In this document: in pieces, positions 9,150 to 17,887 of the stretch
How positions within the stretch are numbered: the stretch's first letter is position 1
How the letters are laid out: every line of letters begins with the position of its first letter
Source of the DNA: Thermoclostridium stercorarium subsp. stercorarium DSM 8532
GTDB lineage: Bacteria > Bacillota > Clostridia > DSM-8532
Assembly (NCBI RefSeq): GCF_000331995.1
Contig: NC_020134.1
Location: 2,702,627-2,766,626 of the forward strand
Reading direction: 5' to 3'
Length of the DNA stretch: 64,000 nt
Notes under the pieces: generated by a model
The model's database searches: none
What the model saw: only the letters and a program-made list of their open reading frames with translations
What the model was told of the DNA's origin: nothing
Program-made: the position numbers and the translations under genes

Positions 9150-9178
9150 ATTATACAGGTTTATGTTCATTATTTCAA
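9150..9178 (-). promoter_or_regulatory. SigA promoter of pcrA
   Basis: Minus strand TTGAAA (9173-9178), 17 bp, TATAAT (9150-9155). Five of six and six of six consensus bases. The start would be near 9143, 40 nt before the pcrA ATG. Confidence 0.8.
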
Positions 9179-9340
9179 ACAACCGTTCTTTTGTCTGATT
9201 TCCTTCACCGGCAAGTTAAGGTAACTTAATTCCTGCGTATCCTGTATGAAGCCTTAGAATGGCATTACCTCACTCTCTTTTCTACACGGATAAAATGGGA
9301 TATAATATATAAGCCAAAAGCACAACGGAGGATAAAACAC

Positions 9341-10081
9341 ATGACAAGGACAGACATCCACGGTGTTAAAATCCATAACGTCACAATGCGCGAAGCCGTT
9401 CGTCTGATACAGACATGGGTCGAGGAGGAAAGCCGGGTTCCACGGGCGGTTTTCACTCCTAATTCGGAAATAATAATGCAGGCGCAGCGGGACCCGGAAT
9501 TCAAAGAACTTCTTAATTCGGCCGATCTGTTGGTGCCTGACGGGGCAGGAGTGATACTGGCTTCAAAAATACTGAAAACACCTCTCAAGGAAAAGGTTTC
9601 AGGAATAGACCTGACCAAAAATCTTTTCAGGGAGTTTGCCGGGAAAAACATAAGTTTCTACATACTCGGCGCCCAGCCCGGCGTGGCCGAAATGGCGGCA
9701 GTGAATTTGATTGCCGAGTATAAAAAGATAAAAATAGCAGGGTACGACCACGGGTATTTCAAACCCGAGGAGGAAGATGACGTAATTCAGCGGATAAACA
9801 GTGCCAAGCCCGACATAGTTCTTGTCGGAATGGGCGCACCTAAACAGGAATACTGGATAAACAGGAATATGTACCGCCTTAACTGCAAGGTCCTTATAGG
9901 CATAGGCGGAAGTATTGACGTATTTGCCGGCAAGGCGTCATTAGCCCCTGAATTTATAAGAAAAGCGGGATTTGAATGGCTGTACAGGCTTATAAAGGAA
10001 CCGCGAAGGATTAAGCGCATGATGGATTTGCCGCGCTTTTTGATTTTAACGTTAAAAAAACGTTTTTTCAGGAAAGTGTGA
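9341..10081 (+). CDS. tagA: WecG/TagA/CpsF family glycosyltransferase (GT26)
   Basis: GT26 enzymes transfer N-acetylmannosamine (or its uronic acid) to undecaprenyl-PP-GlcNAc at the inner face of the membrane. In Firmicutes this is the committed step of wall teichoic acid linkage-unit synthesis. The 246-aa protein has TPNSEIIMQAQ, ADLLVPDGAGVILAS, YILGAQPG, VGMGAPKQEYW and GGSIDVFAGK, the family motifs in order. The ATG at 9341 follows GGAGG. TagO (55.5-56.7 kb) and MnaA (54.3-55.5 kb) in this window could supply its acceptor and donor. A partial promoter with TATAAT near 9304 precedes it. It is followed 4 bp later by the DUF3810 gene. Confidence 0.9.
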   Translation: MTRTDIHGVKIHNVTMREAVRLIQTWVEEESRVPRAVFTPNSEIIMQAQRDPEFKELLNSADLLVPDGAGVILASKILKTPLKEKVSGIDLTKNLFREFAGKNISFYILGAQPGVAEMAAVNLIAEYKKIKIAGYDHGYFKPEEEDDVIQRINSAKPDIVLVGMGAPKQEYWINRNMYRLNCKVLIGIGGSIDVFAGKASLAPEFIRKAGFEWLYRLIKEPRRIKRMMDLPRFLILTLKKRFFRKV

Positions 10082-10085
10082 TAAA

Positions 10086-11213
10086 ATGGCCGGATTTTCC
10101 GAAAAACACGTTATGAACAAAAAACGGAAAACAGTAATGCTGACGCTTTCGGCAGCGCTCCTGCTGACCGCGCAGGCTGTAAAAAGGTGGGCCTCACAAA
10201 ATCCGCAGCTTGTTGAAAAATATTTTTCAAGGGGAATTTATCCTGTAAGTTCCAAAATCCAGACATCTGTTGCAAATCTCTTTCCCTTTTCTCTTTACGA
10301 ATTAGTCATAGTAATTCTGGTCATTTACGGGTTATACAGGATCGTCAGGCTTGTCCGCTCTGCTTTCAGGCGGGAATTTATCAGGGAGTTAACCGGTTTT
10401 TTTACCCTTGTGATTTTGCTTTTTTCCATTGGCATTTTTCTTTTTCAGTTCTTATGGAATCTTAACAATTACCGTCTGCCGCTTAAAGATCAGCTGGGGC
10501 TTGACGTAACCGGTAACTCAGTGGAAGCCCTGGCTGACACCTATGAAGCCCTGGTTCTGAGGGCAAACGACATACGCCGGACACTCTCGGACACCGGGGA
10601 TACCGTCAGGACCGGGAAGAAAGTGAAAAACATTCTCGAAACTGCATGGGAAGGATATATTACGCTGGCGGAGCAGTATGACCTTTTTCATTCACAAAAA
10701 GTGAAAGTGAAAGGCCTCATTTTCTCCCGCATACAGACAATATCCGGATACACGGGTGTTTACAGTTTCATTACCGGCGAGCCGAACATAAACACAGAAC
10801 CGCCGCTTGTTACCCTTCCCCACACGGCATGTCATGAAATTGCGCATCAGATGGGAATTACCTTTGAAGACGAAGCCAATTACGTGGCATTTCTGGCATG
10901 TAAAAATCACCCCGACGTACTGTTTCAGTACTCGGGGTATCTTTCGGCATTAACCTATACCGGAAATGCTCTATACAGAAATTCGCCCGAACTGTACGGC
11001 GAAATTTCCGGGCTTCTAAGTGAAAGCATAAAAAACGACCTGCGGGAAATACGAAACTTCTGGCACAGGTATCAGAAAGAAACCGCAACGAAAATCGCCG
11101 ACAGAATAAATGAGACCTACCTTAAAAGCAATAATCAGCCCGCAGGGATTCAAAGTTACGGAAAATTCGTTGATCTCCTTATAGCCCATTACCTTAAAAA
11201 CAATTCCATTTAG
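10086..11213 (+). CDS. DUF3810-family membrane protein with HExxH metallopeptidase motif
   Basis: The 375-aa protein has an N-terminal hydrophobic stretch (about 15-32) and two further membrane segments (about 75-95 and 105-125). The remaining part, from residue 135, is predicted outside the membrane. It contains HTACHEIAHQMG with the HEIAH zinc motif, and FEDEANYVAF about 10 residues on supplies a Glu that could be the third ligand, as in zincin peptidases. I know this arrangement from the DUF3810 family; the substrate is unknown. The gene starts 4 bp after tagA, so the two form one operon. An alternative ATG lies at 10113. A role in envelope protein processing is only an inference. Confidence 0.8.
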   Translation: MAGFSEKHVMNKKRKTVMLTLSAALLLTAQAVKRWASQNPQLVEKYFSRGIYPVSSKIQTSVANLFPFSLYELVIVILVIYGLYRIVRLVRSAFRREFIRELTGFFTLVILLFSIGIFLFQFLWNLNNYRLPLKDQLGLDVTGNSVEALADTYEALVLRANDIRRTLSDTGDTVRTGKKVKNILETAWEGYITLAEQYDLFHSQKVKVKGLIFSRIQTISGYTGVYSFITGEPNINTEPPLVTLPHTACHEIAHQMGITFEDEANYVAFLACKNHPDVLFQYSGYLSALTYTGNALYRNSPELYGEISGLLSESIKNDLREIRNFWHRYQKETATKIADRINETYLKSNNQPAGIQSYGKFVDLLIAHYLKNNSI

Positions 11214-11230
11214 ATTCATCTTTCGGGTGA

Positions 11231-13069
11231 TTACTGTTTCAGGAGGTCAACCACGCGCGTTGTAAGTACATATACACAATCCATCGTAACCGGGGATTCA
11301 GGGGTTATTTTCCCTGCAATTTCATCGGGGATGATGTTATTTTCCTTCGCCGTAACACATGCATTTCCGGGCTCAAACGGAATATCCAGCGCTTTCAGCA
11401 CTATTTCACAGGCTTTCTCTCCGGTAAGCAAGTTCTCGGTGGCATAAGGCCTTATACGGCTGTCAAGCTTCAGCGAATACTTTTCCGGTGCCGCCTTTAC
11501 AATCAGATTTATAATTAATGTTACAAGGTTTTCCTGATATGCTTCCACATCAAAGAGGTAGTCATTATCCGGCCCGCCTGCCACAAGGCCGTATTTAACA
11601 AGCTCCTTCACCGACGGCCATGCCCAGTGCCCTTCATTTGGGTTCTTCTCGTCAAAATCCATAAGGGTTATTCCCGATCTTTTCAGCAACTTCTGATAAT
11701 CCTCAAGCACATTTTCATCCGCATTGCACAGTTCGACAGGAGTTACATCGTTAATATAACAGTATGCCGCAGTTACTCCAAGGGCATGTCCGGCGGTAAT
11801 ACTTACCGGCATTCTGCCCGCGCTCGTTGCAGCAAGCGAGGAAAAGGAAGCCTTTCGTCCCGCCATAAGCAGGTTGTCATAATTTTTCGAAATGAAACAT
11901 TCGAGGGGAATGCTGTAAACCACTGGATTTCCAAGTATATACGTGTATTCTTCCGACAATTCGGCACTTATAAATTTGTCGGCATCTATCGGCCCCGTCG
12001 CCATTACTATTTTTGTGGGAAAATTCCTGTTCTCGAGAATGTCTTCGACAGTCAGCGTGTACCTGCCTTCAAAATGCCTGTATTCAGGAATATAGAAACC
12101 GGCAGGTCCTGTCTTGAACGAACAGTTTTCAAACGGTACAAAAGCGGTCTTAAGAAATGCGGTAAGCATTTTAGCCTCGGTTAATGCGTCATTAAAGGCT
12201 TCGTTTAACAGTTCTTTGTTGGCGACATTTACCTGATGCACGCGTATTCCGCTTATGACCACTTCATCATTGGGCTGGCCTATAATGCTGATATTTGAAA
12301 TCCTTATTCTGCTGCTGTGTTTCTGATACTGGCTTAAAACCTCCTTAAAATCCTGCAAATTCTGACTGTGCTTGCTGATACTCTGAACATCGTCCCACGA
12401 AACGTTTGATAATACAAAATTAAACTCCACAGGCATAAACGCATTCGGTACATTTATGTCCTCGGAGCCGACAAAATACGGAACCCCGCACAGAATCAGC
12501 AAATCCCCGTTCTCCGTAGCGTCTATGAAATAAGGGGCTTTTATTGTTTCAGTCATTCCGTCATGCCGGAACGAAACCGACTTTACCACGTTTGCCTCTG
12601 TTTCGGCAGACAAAAATTCGGCATTATACAAAACCGTGATATTAGGCTCTTCCGCAAGCATCTGCCTCACGGTAACGATATAATCCTCGTATGAAAAATT
12701 CCCGCCCGTGTCTCCGAACAGCTCGGTATATATACCGGTATTTAGGTTTGTTTTCTTTTTGTTTATAACCGCATAGTCAGGAGAAGTGTATGTAATCATT
12801 GCAGACTTTATATAACTTCCGGGATCCGGGTCCTCGGTCACCACCAGTGTTTCTATTCCGATCCTTGCCGCAGACAGTGCTGCCGCAATTCCTTCGGGCT
12901 CGGTTCCGAATACAACCAGCCCGTATTCGTTATCATTCCTTGAAAAACTGGTTTTCCGTATCCGTTTTTCAAGCTCCTGACCTGTTATAATAGGGAGGAT
13001 TCCAAACCTGAAAGTCAGAAAAAACAGCACACAAACTATTAAGTTCCGTATTATACGTTTCCTGTCCAT
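11231..13069 (-). CDS. Membrane-anchored FAD-dependent oxidoreductase with SLH-like C-terminus
   Basis: The 612-aa protein begins with a charged MDRKR and one hydrophobic segment (about 10-28), either a signal anchor or an uncleaved signal peptide. Residues about 45-450 are an FAD_oxidored (PF12831-like) domain. The dinucleotide motif is VVFGTEPEGIAAALSAA, in which the usual GxGxxG glycines are partly replaced. ATENGDLL and LLMAGRKASFSS are family-like later motifs. From about residue 465, GHWAWPSVKELVKYGLVAGG resembles an S-layer homology repeat, and a second weaker repeat with ITPESPVTMD follows. It lies 31 bp after an exported coiled-coil protein on the same strand. The substrate is unknown. 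Confidence 0.8.
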   Translation of the reverse strand: MDRKRIIRNLIVCVLFFLTFRFGILPIITGQELEKRIRKTSFSRNDNEYGLVVFGTEPEGIAAALSAARIGIETLVVTEDPDPGSYIKSAMITYTSPDYAVINKKKTNLNTGIYTELFGDTGGNFSYEDYIVTVRQMLAEEPNITVLYNAEFLSAETEANVVKSVSFRHDGMTETIKAPYFIDATENGDLLILCGVPYFVGSEDINVPNAFMPVEFNFVLSNVSWDDVQSISKHSQNLQDFKEVLSQYQKHSSRIRISNISIIGQPNDEVVISGIRVHQVNVANKELLNEAFNDALTEAKMLTAFLKTAFVPFENCSFKTGPAGFYIPEYRHFEGRYTLTVEDILENRNFPTKIVMATGPIDADKFISAELSEEYTYILGNPVVYSIPLECFISKNYDNLLMAGRKASFSSLAATSAGRMPVSITAGHALGVTAAYCYINDVTPVELCNADENVLEDYQKLLKRSGITLMDFDEKNPNEGHWAWPSVKELVKYGLVAGGPDNDYLFDVEAYQENLVTLIINLIVKAAPEKYSLKLDSRIRPYATENLLTGEKACEIVLKALDIPFEPGNACVTAKENNIIPDEIAGKITPESPVTMDCVYVLTTRVVDLLKQ

Positions 13070-13100
13070 AGCAATTACACCGACACCAAAAATTCACGCC

Positions 13101-13709
13101 TTACTGAACAGAATAACTGCCACGGATTAGCATGTAAGCCTTATCCGAAACCACCTTGACACCTCTTCCGTCATCACGGGAAGATATCAACAGATGCTGG
13201 TTGGGAACCTTATCACCTGTAACCAGATCCTTAGCTCCGGTTACATCGGCAAGGCCTCCGCTCATACCCGAAATAGCCGTGGTTTCTCCGCTTCTGACTA
13301 TTATTTCCGAGCCTGCGCCAAGCACAACCACCTGCCCTTTTGTTGCTTCAACAACCACAAACCCGCTTTCAAGGGCCTGTATTCTCTGTATAAGCTCCAG
13401 ATTTTGCTTCTCCAGGCTCTGGATTTTCGTATATGCGTCGATTATAAGATTGGTGAGATCTCTTATATCGGTTCTGAGATTATCGATGACTTGCTCATCA
13501 ACGCTTCCGGTTTGCTTAGAACTTCCTGTGGATTTACCGCTTCCGATTTTTTCCGCCAGTTTCTGGATTTGTTCGTCAACATAACTTTTTGTCACGAGAG
13601 GATCAAATTCACTACCGGGCTGCGCCGACGTCGCCGCGTGTGCAATGATTACTGTTGAGAGAATTGCCGCCAGTGCCATTAAAATATAAAACTTCCTCTT
13701 CCTCTTCAT
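13101..13709 (-). CDS. Exported coiled-coil protein of unknown function
   Basis: The 202-aa product has a basic start MKRKRKFYIL and a hydrophobic signal segment ending near AHAATSAQPG, so export is likely. Next come PGSEFDPLVTKSYVDEQI, a Gly/Ser/Thr linker, a heptad-like helical stretch (residues about 70-115) and a Val/Gly-rich beta-like C-terminus with GQVVVLGAGSEIIVRSGE. I have no functional name for it. It precedes the FAD oxidoreductase gene by 31 bp and probably forms an operon with it. The pair may work at the cell surface. Confidence 0.75.
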   Translation of the reverse strand: MKRKRKFYILMALAAILSTVIIAHAATSAQPGSEFDPLVTKSYVDEQIQKLAEKIGSGKSTGSSKQTGSVDEQVIDNLRTDIRDLTNLIIDAYTKIQSLEKQNLELIQRIQALESGFVVVEATKGQVVVLGAGSEIIVRSGETTAISGMSGGLADVTGAKDLVTGDKVPNQHLLISSRDDGRGVKVVSDKAYMLIRGSYSVQ

Positions 13710-13760
13710 CTTTTGTTACCCCCTGCATCAAAATATAACTCCCGCTTATTGATATATTAT

Positions 13761-13789
13761 TGCCAAAGGCCTTTTTCAGACCTTTGGCA
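13761..13789. repeat. Perfect 9-bp inverted repeat between ndoA and the coiled-coil gene
   Basis: TGCCAAAGG (13761-13769) and CCTTTGGCA (13781-13789) flank an 11-nt centre. It lies 59 bp beyond the ndoA stop and 52 bp before the coiled-coil gene start. No T-tract follows on either strand, so it is not a clear terminator. Confidence 0.45.
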
Positions 13790-13847
13790 GATTAACTGAT
13801 GGATTCTTCAGTTCGGGCCTCGTTATGAGCTTCCGCTGTATGTATTT

Positions 13848-14207
13848 CTACTGCATATAATTGGTTCCGAGGCCAAAACTGGTGCTTAGCGCTTCATTTA
13901 CTTTCTTCATGATGTTTTCGTCCAAATGGCCTGTTTTTTCACGCAGCCTTCTTTTGTCAATCGTCCTGATCTGTTCCAGTAAAATAACCGAATCCTTGCT
14001 CAGTCCATACATTTCTCCAGGTATCTCTATGTGGGTCGGAAGCTTGGTTTTGTTGAGTCTCGATGTTATTGCCGAAACAATTATGGTAGGACTGTATTTG
14101 TTTCCCACGTCATTCTGGATAACGAGCACAGGCCTTACACCACCTTGTTCCGAACCTACTACTGGACTCAAATCCGCATAGAAGATATCCCCTCTTTTAA
14201 TCTCCAT
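13848..14207 (-). CDS. ndoA: mRNA interferase EndoA (MazF/PemK type toxin)
   Basis: A sequence-specific endoribonuclease of type II toxin-antitoxin systems. The 119-aa protein closely follows Bacillus Endo[30 protein letters not shown], then SAIT, LPTHIEI and [14 protein letters not shown]. The ATG at 14207 is preceded by GGAGGAG; a longer frame to 14240 adds no conserved residues. It lies downstream of alr, as in Bacillus, but the usual CopG-like antitoxin gene (ndoAI/mazE) is not between them. Its own promoter lies at 14267-14295. In spore formers this protein is usually constitutively made and neutralised by the antitoxin. Confidence 0.93.
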   Translation of the reverse strand: MEIKRGDIFYADLSPVVGSEQGGVRPVLVIQNDVGNKYSPTIIVSAITSRLNKTKLPTHIEIPGEMYGLSKDSVILLEQIRTIDKRRLREKTGHLDENIMKKVNEALSTSFGLGTNYMQ

Positions 14208-14266
14208 ACAACCACTCCTCCGTGCTGGATTTGACCCCACTGGTATCCGATTTCCAATTTAATTTC

Positions 14267-14295
14267 ATTATATTTTTTTTCGTAGACCCCGTCAA
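14267..14295 (-). promoter_or_regulatory. SigA promoter of ndoA
   Basis: Minus strand TTGACG (14290-14295), 17 bp, TATAAT (14267-14272). Strong match. It makes ndoA transcription independent of alr. Confidence 0.8.
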
Positions 14296-14411
14296 ATTAA
14301 ATGTGCATTACATAAATTTTTGTCATCACTGTTATTTCTATCTATAATTAAGTATTACAATTTTTTAAAAGTTTCATACATTACCATATGACAGAAATTG
14401 TACAAAGGTTA

Positions 14412-15590
14412 TTAAAAAGTTTGCCTGAGGTAATTCACCACATTGACAACCTTTCCGCCTCTTAAATAAACCCGTGGGATCCTTTTTCCTATCAGACATA
14501 CAACCTCGTAATTTATAGTATTGCAAAGCTCCGCTATCTCTTCAACGGTTATCCTGTTATTTCCCTGAACACCGAATATCACCGCTTCATCTCCTGTCTT
14601 CACTTCCCCGTCTATATCCGTGACATCAACCATGCACTGATCCATACAGATCGTCCCCACGATAGGGGCATACTGCCCATGTATCAACACCCGGCCTTTG
14701 TTTGAAAGAAGCCTTGAGAAACCGTCAGCATACCCTATCGGCAATGTCGCTATGCGGCTTTTCCGCTTTGTCACGAATGTCCGGCCATAGCTTATCGGCG
14801 TTCCTTCCTCCACTTCCTTGACATGCACAACCTTTGCCTTCAGCTCCATCGCCGGCCTGATGTCAATAAGTTTCCTGTCCACCTCGTCGGACGGATACAG
14901 TCCGTAAAGAATTATGCCGGGCCGCACCATGTTCAGATGCAGGTTTGGGTATTGGATTACAGCGGCACTGTTGGCAATATGTTTCACGGGAATTAATATT
15001 CCTATCCGGTTAAGCTCCTGGACAATGCTTTCAAAGCGTTCGAACTGGAGCCTCGTATATTCCGGGTCGGCTTCATCGGCCGAAGCAAAATGGCTGAACA
15101 GTCCCTCTATAATTATACCCGGAAGTTCGCTTATTCTAACTACGTCTTTTACCGCACCGTATCCGGGCTTAAAACCTACTCTGCCCATTCCGGTGTCTAT
15201 TTTTATATGTATTTTCGCCTGCCTGCCCAGCTTAACCGCGGCATCGGACAAAGCTTTTGCAAGCTCATGGCTAAAAACCGTCTGTGTAATGTTATATTTA
15301 ATAATATCTTCGGCTCTCGACGGTTCGGTATAGCCTAACACCAGAATTGGAACCTTTATACCAAACTCCCTTAACTGGATTGCCTCGTCCAGCATTGAAA
15401 CCGCAAGCCTGCTTGCTCCGTTTTCCAAAAGAGTGGGAACCGTTTCAAACACGCCATGGCCATAAGCATCGGCTTTAACCACCGCCATTATTTCAGTCAT
15501 TTTACCTACTCGTTTTGCCACTTCCCTTACATTATGCGCTATATTGTCCAAATTGATTTCAGCCCATGCCCTGTAATAGTTAAAGCTCAA
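14412..15590 (-). CDS. alr: Alanine racemase
   Basis: PLP enzyme that makes D-alanine for peptidoglycan; Ddl at 35.2-36.3 kb uses it. The PLP lysine is in AVVKADAYGHG and the catalytic Tyr in PISYGRTF; KIDTGMGRVGF, IGYADGF and GTICMDQCMVD are further family motifs. I start at a TTG at 15590, which follows GGAAGGA by 6 nt and gives the family-like N-terminus FNYYRAWAEINL (392 aa). The alternative ATG at 15623 overlaps the nnr stop and has no clear binding site, but would add 11 residues. The gene follows nnr directly and precedes ndoA by about 200 bp. Confidence 0.94.
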   Translation of the reverse strand: MSFNYYRAWAEINLDNIAHNVREVAKRVGKMTEIMAVVKADAYGHGVFETVPTLLENGASRLAVSMLDEAIQLREFGIKVPILVLGYTEPSRAEDIIKYNITQTVFSHELAKALSDAAVKLGRQAKIHIKIDTGMGRVGFKPGYGAVKDVVRISELPGIIIEGLFSHFASADEADPEYTRLQFERFESIVQELNRIGILIPVKHIANSAAVIQYPNLHLNMVRPGIILYGLYPSDEVDRKLIDIRPAMELKAKVVHVKEVEEGTPISYGRTFVTKRKSRIATLPIGYADGFSRLLSNKGRVLIHGQYAPIVGTICMDQCMVDVTDIDGEVKTGDEAVIFGVQGNNRITVEEIAELCNTINYEVVCLIGKRIPRVYLRGGKVVNVVNYLRQTF

Positions 15591-15613
15591 AACACGTCCT
15601 TCCTTCCCTATTT

Positions 15614-17203
15614 TTATTCGCATGATTGAAAGATTTTATGAAGCCTTTCCTCTGCATGCCTTTTCCAAAGCATATTCCCAATCACATAAGGTATGACGGG
15701 CGGAATTTCACCCGCCCTGTAACCCGCCTGGCCGTAGCTTTTTCCGGCAAGCACTTCCCCGCATCTGCCATGAATGAATACGCCAAGGCACGCGGCCATT
15801 TCCGGGGTCACACGCATACCCGCAAACGAGCCTATCATGCCCGCAAGGACATCCCCCGAGCCTGCAACCGCAAGGCAATTATGGCCGCTCGTGTTAATAT
15901 AATATTTCCCGTCGGGACATGCTATAACCGTTCCCGCGCCTTTCAACACCACCACGGCACCGGTGTTCTTGCTCAGTTCTATGGCTTTCCTGCATCTGTC
16001 CTTCTGCACGCTTTCGGTACTTAACCCGCAGAGCCGTGAAAATTCCCCGGGATGGGGTGTAAGTATTGCAGGGGCTTTTCGTTTTTTCAGCACTTCAATG
16101 TCCAGCACGTTAAGCGCGTCGGCGTCTATCACAACAGGTACCGGGCAGTCGGCAACAAAACCGTTTACAAGCCGCTGTATTTCCGGCGCAGCGGACAAAC
16201 CCGGTCCTATAACCACAGTGTCCATGCCTGCCGCTCTGTTTAGAAGAAAATCAGTTTCGGTATCCGATATAATCCCGTCGTTGTCTTTCAGCGGGATTAA
16301 AACCGCTTCCGGAACAGTGGTTCCGTAAATTGGCGAAAGAGACTGCGGCACGGCCAGATATACAAGGCCGGTGCCTGTTTTGAAAGCCGATAACGCGGCA
16401 AGCGTACCAGCTCCCGTCATTCCTTTAGAGCCGGTTATGATCATTACCTTTCCAAATGTACCTTTATGCCCGTCTGCGGGTCTTTCCGGAATATACCGAA
16501 GCAGAAAATCTTCATCGAGAAGTTCGCCCGCAATGGCAGCCTGTTCTATCGCCTGTGGGGGTATACCGATATCGGCGATGACAATATCACCCGAATACTC
16601 CCTGCCGGGATACTGATAAAGCCCGGGCTTTGGCAACGAAAAAGTAACGGTTTTTTCGGCCTTAACAGCTATACTGCAAATCTGCCCGGTTTCCCCGTCA
16701 ATCCCTGAAGGAATGTCTATTGAAAGCACTCTTTTTCCGCTTTCGTTTATTATCGAGATAACATCGGCATAAAATCCTTTTATTTCCCCGCGAATTCCTG
16801 TTCCGAAAATACCGTCTATGATAAGATCCGAACCGTTTATAATCTCCTTTAATTCTCCAGCCGAATGGGAATTTGTACAATACCTAATGTCGGCATTCAG
16901 CTTCTCCAGAATATTCAGGAACACTCCGGCATCGCCGGATACTTTATCCCGTTCTGCGAGAGATATTACCGTCACGTCAAACTTTTTCATCAAATGTCTT
17001 GCGGCGGCGAAAGCGTCCCCGCCGTTATTTCCCTTTCCTGCTATAAGGGTTATTTTTGCAGAACCGCATTCCCGAAGCATCCCGGCTGCGGCTTTTACCA
17101 CGTTCAGCGCCGCATTTTCCATCAGGATTATACCCGGAATTCCGAATTTTTTTATCGCAATTTCATCGATTTCTTTCATCTGAGCGGGTGTCGCCAGTTT
17201 CAT
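15614..17203 (-). CDS. nnr: Bifunctional NAD(P)H-hydrate epimerase / ADP-dependent dehydratase
   Basis: Repairs hydrated NAD(P)H formed spontaneously or by GAPDH. The 529-aa protein fuses two domains. The YjeF-N epimerase (residues about 1-215) has MENAALNVVKAA, AGKGNNGGDAFAAARHL and SIDIPSGIDGETG. The C-terminal ribokinase-like dehydratase (about 225-520) has GSKGMTGAG, VIGPGLS, VIDADAL, LTPHPGEFSRL, VLKGAGTVI and AVAGSGDVLAGMIG. The ATG at 17203 follows GGAGG at longer than average spacing. It is the first gene of a run with alr on the minus strand. Confidence 0.95.
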   Translation of the reverse strand: MKLATPAQMKEIDEIAIKKFGIPGIILMENAALNVVKAAAGMLRECGSAKITLIAGKGNNGGDAFAAARHLMKKFDVTVISLAERDKVSGDAGVFLNILEKLNADIRYCTNSHSAGELKEIINGSDLIIDGIFGTGIRGEIKGFYADVISIINESGKRVLSIDIPSGIDGETGQICSIAVKAEKTVTFSLPKPGLYQYPGREYSGDIVIADIGIPPQAIEQAAIAGELLDEDFLLRYIPERPADGHKGTFGKVMIITGSKGMTGAGTLAALSAFKTGTGLVYLAVPQSLSPIYGTTVPEAVLIPLKDNDGIISDTETDFLLNRAAGMDTVVIGPGLSAAPEIQRLVNGFVADCPVPVVIDADALNVLDIEVLKKRKAPAILTPHPGEFSRLCGLSTESVQKDRCRKAIELSKNTGAVVVLKGAGTVIACPDGKYYINTSGHNCLAVAGSGDVLAGMIGSFAGMRVTPEMAACLGVFIHGRCGEVLAGKSYGQAGYRAGEIPPVIPYVIGNMLWKRHAEERLHKIFQSCE

Positions 17204-17407
17204 ATCGGAACGCCTCCGTACTGAAAATATTGCAGCTTTGCCGTTTTTTCCGCACCAATTTTAATTATACTAATGTAAATATGCCAAATCAATTTAGCCG
17301 GGCAGCTTATCGCCGGTATTTCCTAAATTCATGTTTAGCCTGCCGTTTCATGTGGTAAGTGATAATATGTACGAATTTCTAAATTAAAAAAGGGGAGTGT
17401 TCTGAAT

Positions 17408-17743
17408 ATGAAAAAACTGTTTAAATGTACGGTATGCGGTTTTGTATATGAAGGAGAAGAAGCTCCGGATTATTGTCCGAAATGCGAACAGCCGAAGGAT
17501 AAGTTTGTGGAGCTGAGCAAGGAGGATGCCGATAAAATTTACGCTTCCGACCGCACAAACGACATCCATATGGAAATAGTTGAGCTCTGCATGAGAATAA
17601 TCAAGTTATGTGAAGAAGGCATTCAGATCAATCTCGACCCGCCATGCGTATCCCTGTTTAACAAGGCAAAGAAGGAAGCATGGATAATCAAGCAGCGTTC
17701 TAAGGCAGAACTTGCAAGCCATATGAATAAAGGCAAATTCTGA
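17408..17743 (+). CDS. Rubredoxin-like domain protein with helical C-terminus
   Basis: The first 36 residues form a minimal rubredoxin-like iron or zinc knuckle with [14 protein letters not shown] and CPKCEQPKD. It lacks the length of a full rubredoxin and looks like the C-terminal knuckle of rubrerythrin. Residues 40-111 are predicted helical, with three further Cys (CMR, LCEE, PPCVS). No ferritin-like diiron EXXH motifs are seen, so it is not a rubrerythrin. An electron-transfer role or oxidative-stress role is likely by family, not shown. It has GGGGAG before ATG 17408, stands alone, and ends in a strong terminator shared with oppA. Confidence 0.75.
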   Translation: MKKLFKCTVCGFVYEGEEAPDYCPKCEQPKDKFVELSKEDADKIYASDRTNDIHMEIVELCMRIIKLCEEGIQINLDPPCVSLFNKAKKEAWIIKQRSKAELASHMNKGKF

Positions 17744-17798
17744 TAACGAAATTCCTTGTGGGTCTGCCGTTAATGTATTATAAAATGGAAAAAGGAAC

Positions 17799-17833
17799 AA
17801 AAGCAGGTTTGCCGTTCGGCAGAACCTGCTTTT
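17799..17833. terminator. Bidirectional terminator between the rubredoxin-like gene and oppA
   Basis: Arms AAAAGCAGGTT / AACCTGCTTTT enclose an inner GCCG/CGGC. The stem is flanked by A runs on the left and T runs on the right, so it can end transcripts of both converging genes. Confidence 0.85.
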
Positions 17834-17887
17834 CCATGTTTGAACCGATATAACAAGGTGGAAAATTTCGTTGCCGGGTAAATCCGG

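Noticed and set aside
13761-13789. Inverted repeat after ndoA, considered as its terminator
   Set aside because: Strong stem but no T-run on either side, so I list it only as a dyad.
14208-14411. Search for a CopG/MazE-like antitoxin gene upstream of ndoA
   Set aside because: All minus-strand frames from ATG in this gap stop within about ten codons.
17408-17743. Rubrerythrin
   Set aside because: The diiron ferritin-like domain with its ExxH motifs is missing and the protein is only 111 aa.
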